Notes under the pieces: generated by a model | The model's database searches: none | What the model saw: the letters and a program-made list of their open reading frames with translations, nothing else | What the model was told of the DNA's origin: nothing | From: Sabellastarte sp. h YS-2021 | Lineage: Eukaryota > Annelida > Polychaeta > Sabellida > Sabellidae | Assembly (NCBI GenBank): GCA_964017235.1 | Contig: OZ024940.1 | Span: 27,285,615-27,349,614 of the forward strand | DNA: 64,000 nt | Direction of reading: 5' to 3' | Shown here: piece by piece, positions 55,420-64,000 of the stretch | Numbering within the stretch: the stretch's first letter is position 1 | How the letters are laid out: every line of letters starts with the position of its first letter | Translations under genes and position numbers: made by a program

Positions 55420-55808
55420 AATAAGAGCACTCTAAGAGCGCAGACCTCTGCCAAACGTGGATCCAGCTAATCCAGACAGTGATCGAGATCATTCCCAAAA
55501 TCTAATCACTTGTTCCTTGTCCCATTTAGGACATTTCCTGAAAATTTCAACAAAATCCATCTGTAAATTTTTGAATTATCTTTAAAAATTACATTTCATG
55601 GATCTAGAAGATCCAGATAGTGATCTGGAACACTTTCAAAATTTAATCATTTCTTCCTTTTACCTTTTCAGACATATCCTGAAAATTATATCAAAGTTTG
55701 TCCATAGGTTTTTGAGTTATCTTGTTCACAAACAAATGGACAGACAGACAGACAAACCCAGGCAAAAACATAACCTCCTTGGTAGAGCTCCTTGGTGGAG
55801 GTATTAAA
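55420..55808 (+). mobile_element. GATCC-type repeat, single dimer with both ends
   Basis: It opens AAGAGCGCAGACCTCTGCCA and closes AGCTCCTTGGTGGAGGTATT. The outer CCTCYGCCAA and TTGGTGGAGG are a short inverted pair, suggesting defined ends of ~12 bp. Between them are two ~145 bp halves and a GGACAGACAGACAGACAA stretch. 55311-55419 is unassigned. Confidence 0.8.
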
Positions 55809-57096
55809 AATGTGGTTTGTGGTGTTGTAAAATAATAATTGGGATGCCTGCATCAACTTGAAAAATTAATTTAGCAAAGTTAATCTGATAAATTTGATAA
55901 ATATGCTATCAGCCTTGTGCCAGGCCAGATAGTTATCAATTAAATAAAATGTTATATGGAGCATTCATGGAGATTTCACCCATCACTTTTATACACTAGG
56001 GGTGAACTAACAGTTTGATCTTCAAGTAAGCATGCACCCTGTTTATAGATAGATACTAATTTATAATGATTACAGTATCACATGTGTCAGAAAAATAAAG
56101 CAAGATAAAATATTGAAGGCACTCTTTCATCTAAAATTGTCTAAGGACATTATCATATAGGGTATACCACACACCTCATTAGAGTAACAACATCACACCA
56201 GAATTTTTAGACATCAAGTGTGAATACTGGATTAAATTATATTTTTTTCAAAGAAAAAATAATAATTGTGGAATACAAGCCGACTCAACCAAAGACCAGT
56301 TTCTAGAAATAAAGTTTTTATCTATATATGTTATGCATGTATATCAAAAATAAAAACTCTAGAATATTTACTTTTCACTATATGAAGAGTCAGTACAACA
56401 GTAGCTTCATTACTGTGATTATACCACGGTAAATTAAGCAGTTTTATCATCTTAATAGAACCAGAAGCTATCAATTGCATTCTCTGAACACACTCTTGTA
56501 ACCATTAAAATAGTTAGGGGCAGTGCAGGGATGAGGTGGGAAAAGCACCCCGGTGAGAAAACCCATAGGCTTAATCATGATAATAAACTTCACCCTCTGT
56601 ACATAAAACTAGTGTTCAGTCCTGGAATTATATCATCCAAGTCTCTCAAATCTGAGGGAAGGTCTATCTGCTCCCCCTCTGACTTTGTTTATTCTAACTA
56701 GGTAGGGTGCTGATAATGAATTACCACAAATGATTCCACATGTGGGGTTTCTTGTCTAACTGTAATCCACACAAATTAGCCTATTTATAAAGTTGTGTAC
56801 AGGGGTATTTTACTATCATTTTACTTGATTTTTGTGCAACCTTGCAAGTTTTTTTGAAGCTTGATTAAACAAAATAGTACAAACGTTTGGGTCAATTTTC
56901 AATTTAAGGAATAGTTTAATTGGTGCAATGTTTAAGGATGTGATATTTTCTTTACTGATTTGGTTTTTTTATCTATCTGTAGATAGATCTGTACAACCGA
57001 ATTTATTTTGTGCTCAAAGGAATGTATCACATTGTACACAGATATAGCAATATTAGTCCATTTGTCACTAGCATCTAGTAATGTAATGTAATGTAA
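55809..57096. other. Unassigned AT-rich DNA
   Basis: No gene or repeat family seen. Confidence 0.4.
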
Positions 57097-57470
57097 ATAA
57101 GAGCACTCAGAGAACACAAACCTCTGTCAAGGCATGTAATATCAACTGATCCCAAAGTAGGTGAATCAACAGGTCATTTAGTACATTTACTCAGCTATGA
57201 GAACCTGAAAGTAGCTATCGCTCAGCTATGTAATGCACTACAGCTCTACAGTTTTACTCTGTTACAGCTAACCCAAAAGTAGGTGAATATTATATTTGAA
57301 CAAAATACTTTAAATGCAATGGTTTTCAAGATACAAGTATTTACTCAACAGAGAGAAAATCAGAGTAGCTATTGCTCAGTTATGCAATAAGCTACATGTC
57401 TGCAATTTGACTATGTAATAGCTGACTCAAAAATGGTGAACAACATATTCAAACAAAATCCTCTAAATGT
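57097..57470 (+). repeat. GATCC-repeat start fused to a ~140 bp tandem repeat
   Basis: AAGAGCACTCAGAGAACACA and AACCTCTGTCAAGGCATGTA match the left end of the GATCC-type repeat. It then changes to three units with CAAAAGTAGGTGAAT-type starts, GTAGCTAT(C/T)GCTCAG(C/T)TATG and ACTCTGTTACAGCTAACCC blocks. No coding capacity. Confidence 0.6.
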
Positions 57471-57479
57471 AATATTTCA

Positions 57480-60400
57480 TTGTGTTGATACATCCTATCC
57501 AATGGACAATTGCTAATCCGATTGGCGCAAGTCAGCCCACCAAATGAAAGAAAAATTTGTCCTGTGTTTCCACTGGCTGGCCAGGCCCACTGTGCATTTG
57601 CCAGGTGGCATATCACACTTCCTTCCTGTCTAGACAGTGTGACATCATAGCATCTTTTTAATTTGGGGCATGCACTGTGCTGATGGATTTTTGTAAAAGT
57701 TTTCAAAATGAAGATTATTGTTGTATTGCTACTTTATTTGCAGTCTATCTTACTACTAACTGCAAATTTAATAAGTAAATTAAATTTTTATAAGTTAATA
57801 CCCTATCCAATGGACTATTGCTTTACCAGTCAGCACGACCGGTCCCGCCAAACGTCAGAAAAAGTCGTCCTGTATATAATACCGGCAGGACCGGCCAGGA
57901 GAGTGCATCGTACTTCCTCTTCCTGTCTAGACAATGTGACGTCATAGCATCCTTTTCATGTCTAATCCTAGTAAGACCCCTAGTAAGCTGATAGCGGGGC
58001 CGGTTGGGTGGGCCTTGCCTGTCCATTGGATAGGGTATTAACTCATAAAAATATAATTTACTTATTAAATTTGCAATTTTATTACGTTAATACATCCTAT
58101 CCAATTGACAATTGCTGAATAACTACCGCTTGGAAGGCGGCTAAGCTGCTAGGGACATGTGTGAACTCATAAAAGAACAAAACTGAATATGCCCATATTT
58201 GACCCAGGGTCAGGTGACCGCAGAGGTCAAGGTAGGATAGGACTGACCGGTTAACCGGAAGTCCAAGTTCGCCCCCTCTTCTTTCTCAGGAAGACCTGAG
58301 AATAGGTAGAGAGGGCTGAGTTCAGTCCCATAAGAAATAAACTTCCCAAGGGAAGCCAGTCGCAGTTTTTTGGTTTTTTTTATATATTGTACATATTTAC
58401 ATTTAACACTATGTACATATTTACATATATACAAAATCTCCTCAGTTCTGGGTCTGGTGGTGTACCTGTTGAGCGGCCACCACAGGCCCTAGATGGAAAA
58501 GCTCAGACTCAGCCCAAGCAACATCCATCCATAAAACTGGGTGAAGGTGTTATGGGATTTCCAGTGACAGGCTGACAAAATCTGCTCTACGGAGATTTCT
58601 GATTGAAAAGCATTAGAAGCAGCAAAGGCCCTAGCATCATGGGCTTTAACCTGATGTAGGGTGAGGGACTCTTGGTCCGAGAGCTCATAGCATGGGATCA
58701 CAGTTGAGATTTCTTTGTCAAAACCTTTCTTGAAGGAGACAAAGACCAACTCGTTATTCTGCCTAAGGTCTTAGGTCCTGTTTAGGTAGTAGCGCAGAGC
58801 TCTAACTGGACATAAGGACCTATCACCCTTGAGTGACTTGTCTATGGAAGGAGCCAGGGCTGGTATGACCACTGGTCCCACACTAACTCCTCCCTTAGCC
58901 AGCTGATACTTGGACAGAAAGCTGGGTGAAGGGTATAGGGAAACTTTAGACCAGTCTGACTGGTGTCTAATGTTCCTATGTGACCAAGCATGGATCTCAC
59001 TCCTGCGTTTACCAGAACCCAAGGCCATTAGAAAAACAGTCTTGAAAGTCAAGTGTTTCAAGGAGGCCTCTTTTAAAGGTTTAAAGGGGGCCTTTGTAAG
59101 CTGGTGTAGCACCAGAGAAGGGTTCCAGGAGGTTACCAGAACCCAAGGCCATTAGAAAAACAGTCTTGAAAGTCAAGTGTTTCAAGGAGGCCTCTTTTAA
59201 AGGTTTAAAGGGGGCCTTTGTAAGCTAGTGTAGCACCAGAGAAGGGTTCCAGGAGGTTACCAGAACCCAAGGCCATTAGAAAAACAGTCTTGAAAGTCAA
59301 GTGTTTCAAGGAGGCCTCTTTTAAAGGTTCAAAGGGGGCCTTTATAAGCTGGTGTAGCACCAGAGAAGGGTTCCAGGAGGGGATGCCCCTCCTGCCCTTG
59401 GGTCTGACTCTATGGAAACTATCCAGGAGACGATTGAGATTCTCATCTTTGCTGACATTAATGGTGGCGTTGCTCAGTTTGGCAATGGCAGATCTGTAGC
59501 CATCAATAGTGCCAGGCTGTAACTTCTTGTCCTAAAACAAATGCAGGAGGAAGTCAGCAATGGCTTTCAGAGGTGGTGCCCTGAAGTCCACCTGATTACT
59601 GAGGCACCACTTTGTAAAATTGGACCACTTTGCCTCATAGACTGATCTAGTTGATCCTCTTTGAGGAGCTTCAATTCGTGCTGCCACTGCCTCAAAGAAC
59701 CCTTGCTCCTTGATAGCTGGGGCTCTAGGAGCCAGGCATGCAGGTTCAGATTTGCTAGGTTCCTGTGAAGAACCTGGTTGAATGGTTGAGACACCAGGTT
59801 GGGTATGTTGGGCAGACACAGTGGAATCTGACTGGACATGGCCACCAGATCCCAGAACCAGGGCATGTTGGGCCACCCCGGTGCAATAAGGATTAGCCTG
59901 TTGCAAGGGTCCTGTAACTTTTCCACCACTTTGCCCAAGATGGCTGCTGGTGGAAAGGCATAAGGATCCAGACCCTCCCAGGAAAGGCTGAGTGTGTCCA
60001 CTGCCCATGCCTGGGGGTCTGGTACTGGTGACACAAACTGGGGTACTTTGTTGCTGAATCTGGTGGCAAACAGATCCACTTGAGGCTGGTGCCACTGGGA
60101 GCATATAGCTTAAAACACTTCTGGGTGAAGTGACCACTCTGTTTGAATGGTCTGGCCAAGCCTGGATAGCTTGTCTGCTATCAGTCGGCCGGGGATGTGA
60201 CGTGCCCTGAGGGTCACCTGATTTCTGGTGCACCAGGACAGGATTCTCGACAGTAGGGCACACAGGGAGCCCGATTTCATCCCCCATTCTTTGTTGATAT
60301 AGGCAACAACTGTTGTGTTGTCTGTAGCTATCAGTACTGTTTTGTTGCAACAGGAGGTTTGAAATTCTAGAAAGACTACTTTTAGCTCTAAATGGTTTAT

Positions 60401-60490
60401 GTGCAACTTGCTTTCTGGAATTATTAAAAAAAATTATTAAAAAAAACACTAGACATTGCGTCTCGACGCAGTGTATCCCCGAGCGAGACA
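57480..60490 (-). mobile_element. DIRS-like tyrosine-recombinase retroelement, broken
   Basis: A fossil LTR-kin element on the minus strand. Parts in order: reverse-transcriptase/RNase H region remains (about 60410-59560), a tyrosine recombinase region (about 59360-58490), a non-coding stretch, and a terminal repeat region (about 58110-57480) with an inverted repeat whose arms carry AATACCCTATCCAATGGAC. The recombinase part keeps family wording such as GSGKRRSEIHAW and SACHWKSHNTFTQFY. Only the downstream half of a DIRS element is represented. It is clearly broken, with at least five breaks by eye, and looks old to moderately old. Element boundaries are approximate. Confidence 0.78.
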
Positions 60491-60509
60491 TAGTTAAGGC
60501 GTGAATGTG

Positions 60510-60640
60510 TCAGGCTTGAGCCTGTTTCCTGGAGCACCAGGTCAGGATTCTCCATAGTAGGGCACAAAGAGGGCCTCACTTCCTCCCCCCCCACACACAC
60601 TCTTTAAATAGGCAACCACCATGGTATTGTCTGTAGACCT
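60510..60640 (-). mobile_element. Small second DIRS-like fragment
   Basis: This stretch is a diverged duplicate of about 60180-60310 in the neighbouring DIRS-like element (RNase H region), sharing ACCAGGTCAGGATTCTCC-like wording. Fossil fragment; broken and older than its neighbour. Confidence 0.55.
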
Positions 60641-60644
60641 CTGC

Positions 60645-62410
60645 CATGGAAGCTCAATTTCTGGACTATCATCAAATCCACCCTAAAATTATCTGGCCAT
60701 AACTTCCTTCAAAAAAAACCCTGGATCCAGATGATCCAGATTACTCCCAAAAGCTAATCACTTGTTTTTTGTCCCATTTCAAAATCCATCCATGACTTTT
60801 TGAGCTATTTGTCTTTAAAAATTACATTTCATGGATCCAGAAGATCCAGAAGATCCAGATAGTGGTCCAGATCACTGACAAAATTTAATCATTTCTTCCT
60901 TTTACCACTTCTTCCGTTTAGCATTTCTAACATATCCTAAAAATATCATCAAAATCCATCCTAAAATTATGTGACAGCCTGGATCCAGATGATCCAGTGA
61001 TCCAGATCACTCCCAAAATCTAATCACTTGTTCCTTGTACCATTTAGGCCATTTGGTGAAAATGTCATCACAATCCATCCATTACTTTTTGAGGTATCTG
61101 TCTTTAAAAATTACATTTCATGGATCCAGAAGATCCATGTAGTTATCCGGATCACTTCCAAAATTGAATCATTTCATCCTTTTACCTTTTCAGACATATC
61201 CTGAAAATTTCATCAAAATCCGTCCATAAGTTTTTGAGTTATCTTGTACACAAACACATCTGGCAGCCTGGATCCAGATGATCCAGACAGTGATTCAGAT
61301 CACTCCCAAAATCTAATCACTTGTTCCTCATCCCATTTAAGGCCATTTGCTGAAAATGTCATCAAAATGCACCAATACGTTTTTAAGCTATTTGTCTTTA
61401 AAAATTACATTTCATGGATCCAGAAGATCCAGATAGTGGTCCATATCACTCGCAAAATTGAATAATTTCTTCCTTTTACCACTTCTTCCTTTTACCATTT
61501 CTAACATATCCTAAAAATATCATCAAAATCCATCCTAAAATTATGTGGCAGCCTGGATCCAGATGATCCAGACAGTGATTCAGATCACGCCATAAATCTA
61601 ATCACTTGTTCCTTGTACCATTTAGGACATTTGCTGATAATGTCATCAAAATTCATCCATTACTTTTTGAGGTATCTGTCTTTAAAAATTACATTTCATG
61701 GATCCAGAAGTTCCATATCGTCATTCGGATCACTTCCAAAATTCAATCATTTCATCCTTTTACCTTTTCAGACATATCCTGAAAATTTAATCAAAATCCG
61801 TCCATAAGTTTTTGAGCTATCTTGTACACAAACACATGTGGCAGCCTGGATCCAGATGATCCAGATGACTCCCAAAATCTAATCACTTGTTCCTCGCACA
61901 ATTTAAGGCCATTTGCTGAAAATGTCATCAAAATCCATCCATTACTTTTTGAGATATCTGTCTTTAAAAATTACATTTCATGGATCCAGAAGATCCATAT
62001 AGTGATCCGGATCACTTCCAAAATTCAACCATTTCATCCTTTTACCTTTTCAGACATATCCTGAAAATTTCATCAAAATCCGTCCATAAGTTTTTGAGCT
62101 ATCTTGTACACAAACACATCTGGCAGCCTGGATCCAGATGATCCAGACAGTGATCCATATTACTCCCAAAATCTAATCACTTGTTCCTCGTCCCATTTAG
62201 GATATTTCCTGAAAATTTCATCAAAATGCATAAGTTTTTGAGTTATCTGTCTTTAAAAATTAAATTTCATGGATCCAGAAGATCCAGACAGTGATCCGGA
62301 TCACTCCTAAAATTTAATCATTTCTTCCTTTTACCATTTCGGACATATCCTGAAAATTTCATCAACATCCGTCTGTCAGTTTTTGAGTTATGTTGTTCAT
62401 AAACAAACAA
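60645..62410 (+). repeat. Expanded GATCC-type dimer array
   Basis: About six ~285-300 bp dimers. The marker ATTTCATGGATCCAGAAGAT recurs at about 60826, 61107, 61409, 61694, 61977 and 62264. Each dimer has one half with CAGCCTGGATCCAGATGATC and TCACTTGTTCCTCGTCCCAT, and one with CATATCCTGAAAATTTCATC and TCCGTCCATAAGTTTTTGAG. The single-copy dimers at 15163 and 55420 are the same unit. Frames of ~70-80 codons (YTNTSGSLDPDDPD...) recur because the unit recurs; they are not genes. Confidence 0.9.
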
Positions 62411-62980
62411 ACAAAGAGAGGGCCAAAAATGACCCATGGTCAGGTACTTTGGCGGTCAGTGGATGACCTTCAATGAAGATCTGTAACCGGTAAGCCTGGA
62501 TGCTGGTACCACATCATGTAGTCAACCTCCAAAGCCATTTTCAATAGTTTCCATGCAATGTAGTAAGCATTAAGTGCGAAAATATCTCCAAAAAGGCCAA
62601 AAATGACCCTCGGTCAGGTGCTTTGGCGGTCAGTGGATGACCTTCATTGAAGAGCTTCAAGGTCAAATTTCTGGAAATATATATGTATCATATATACCAG
62701 CCATAGGATGATCTAACTTTCCGTATGTGAGAACTGGCCAAAATGTGAAAAAATGGCCAAAATCTGACTTTTAAGAGGCCACCAGTGACCTTGAGATTGA
62801 AGGTCAAGGTCACAAAACAATAGCGTTCGTGGCATTGCCCATATATACACACATACCAAACTTGAAAGTTCTAACTAAAATATTTTTTAAGTTATCGCGT
62901 CCAAAAGAAAATCTCTGCGGCAGCGGCGGCGTGACTGTACTGAATCCTAAGTATCCCCGACTTTCGTCCGGGGATACAAT
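62411..62980 (+). repeat. Interspersed repeat with GGTCAGG...GTGGATGACCTT duplication and end hairpin
   Basis: ACTTTGGCGGTCAGTGGATG followed by ACCTTCA occurs at about 62448 and 62618, each after a GACCC-TGGTCAGG-type start. The block ends GCGGCAGCGGCGGCGTGACT and a hairpin TATCCCCGACTTTCGTCCGG (then GGATA) at 62951-62975. The GC-rich end and hairpin resemble 3' ends of non-autonomous repeats, family unknown. 62981-63164 is unassigned. Confidence 0.6.
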
Positions 62981-63164
62981 AAGACAGATCCAGGTCTCAT
63001 ACTCACACAAGAGAATCTACTTCTGGCCTAGTACATATATGCAAGATATGAGAGAAATCCCTGCAACAGTCACTGAGAAAATTGTGATAAAGTGTTGAAT
63101 TTTTCACACTTTTGGTGGGGGTACCTCCCTTGTAATGTCTCTAGCAAACAGACAAACTTGGAAA

Positions 63165-64000
63165 ATTTAATAGTAATTTAAATTTTTATTAGAAATACTT
63201 ACCATTTCCTAACAGTAGCTATTTGTTGGAGCCATCCAACCCAATGGCCAACGCAGAGATGCGATTTTAAGGTTATGTAACAACCTTAACCAAGCCATTG
63301 GGTTACAGTAGTCCGTCCTCCCGCCAATTAGGTCACATGACCACATTGTTTACTTCATTATTTTTGTTGCAAGTAAAAGAATGACTTGCGGGGAGGCGGG
63401 AGGGAAATATGAGTGTTAGGAAATGGTAAGTATTTCTAATAAAAATTTAAATTACTATTAAATTTTCCAATTTTATAGCGAAATACCCTTACCATTTCCT
63501 AACAGTAGCTGAATTCAGCCTTGTAGGATGGAGGGAATTCTTTTAAGAAAAACCACTACCCAACCTACAACTAAACAACATGAGAACTTCACAATGGAAT
63601 TTACAGGCATTAATAACATATAAACTTCCAACAATCACAACATACAACTCCCAAAAAACTGAAAGTATGTAGTTGTAGTTCTCACAACTGCTGACAATGT
63701 TGGTGTTGCAAAAGGATGTCATACATAGATATCCCATCTACATTGTAACATCCGACCTCAAGACAAGGTCAAACCAACCTGAAAGTGTCATCAGCATAAT
63801 GCCTAATCCTTCCCAAGAAAGATTTAGGCAAGATTGATATCTAACTACAAACATCCAGCATTGCAGACATACCAGCCACAAACTGCAAATGTACCAATAT
63901 AAGTATGAAACACATACTTATAAAGTAACAAAACTGTAACTGCAACTGTAGGACCCAATTTCAAATCTGACCCTATGACAACAGAGGTTTTTCAGATAGA
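63165..64000 (-). mobile_element. Palindromic end of a probable second DIRS-like element (partial, runs off window)
   Basis: A ~60 bp arm containing TAGAAATACTTACCATTTCC at 63165-63230 is inverted at about 63411-63470. A third copy of its inner part (CTTACCATTTCCTAACAGTA) follows at 63489. The same layout (two inverted arms about 200 bp apart, then a third partial arm) is at 57760-58110, next to the DIRS recombinase. On that basis this is likely the matching end of a related element whose body lies beyond the window. Treated as a fossil; whether it is whole cannot be judged. Confidence 0.5.

Noticed and set aside
57449-58026. Two related minus-strand frames with shared FLSFGG/FLTFGG wording
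   Set aside because: Their likeness comes from two copies of the DIRS terminal repeat, which is non-coding in this family.
61244-62064. Repeated ~70-80 codon frames with SLDPDDPD wording
   Set aside because: They recur once per dimer of the GATCC-type array and have no independent coding evidence.
1-64000. Bacterial or phage origin for the window
   Set aside because: SINEs with target duplications, LINE tails, a seven-helix GPCR, a U2 copy and satellites all point to animal nuclear DNA; no operons or ribosome-binding sites are seen.

Overview
The window looks like animal nuclear DNA, most likely from a mollusc or another lophotrochozoan. It is AT-rich and gene-poor, with one intronless neuropeptide-type GPCR. 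The rest is crowded with tRNA-headed SINEs, short inverted-repeat DNA transposons, 5'-truncated LINE tails, a DIRS-like retroelement and several satellites. The organism call is inference from the repeat style and the FMRFamide-receptor-like GPCR; I see no diagnostic mitochondrial or rRNA gene.

Host genes. The only convincing protein-coding gene is the GPCR on the minus strand at 10939-12060. Its last codons and stop lie inside a ~70 bp minisatellite that runs away downstream (10310-10985). A CRE/CCAAT cluster at 21846-21908 followed by a possible 121 bp exon (21976-22096) is the next best hint of host sequence, and it is weak.

Layout. 1-10300: SINE-A copies (992, 1579, 3099, 4828), three inverted-repeat elements (5222-7175), a LINE tail (7285-7690), and a ~32 bp minisatellite holding a SINE-B copy (8690-9690). 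10310-12060: minisatellite and GPCR. 13310-27660: an AACATTT-rich element, inverted-repeat elements at 16235-17072, 20553-20727 and 24632-25328, an hAT-type MITE with a perfect 8 bp target duplication (23181-23543), and more SINEs. 28122-33293: a (GACA)n run, a 5S-rRNA-like unit, and two opposed copies of one terminal-inverted-repeat element, each interrupted by a different LINE tail. 33697-44700: SINE-A and SINE-B, a second hAT-type MITE, two copies of a GTTCCACCAAAGG-ended element, and tandem duplications. 45650-49338: a degraded Tx1/L1-like LINE (minus strand) joined at its 5' side to a 5'-truncated U2 snRNA copy in the same orientation. 49345-53135: an array of the palindrome GAATAAATTTATTC, then a ~150 bp satellite. 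54840-62980: several 140-290 bp tandem families surrounding a broken DIRS-like element (57480-60490). 63165-64000: the palindromic end of what looks like a second DIRS-like element, running off the window.

How the parts relate. Nothing here forms an operon or pathway. The main story is layering: SINEs inside minisatellites and inside other SINEs, LINE tails inside DNA transposons, and a family of inverted-repeat elements that keep a common core while their arms are built from different short repeated words. The best candidates for new biology are that arm-swapping element family, the U2-LINE junction, the GPCR tail shared with a minisatellite, and the palindrome array.
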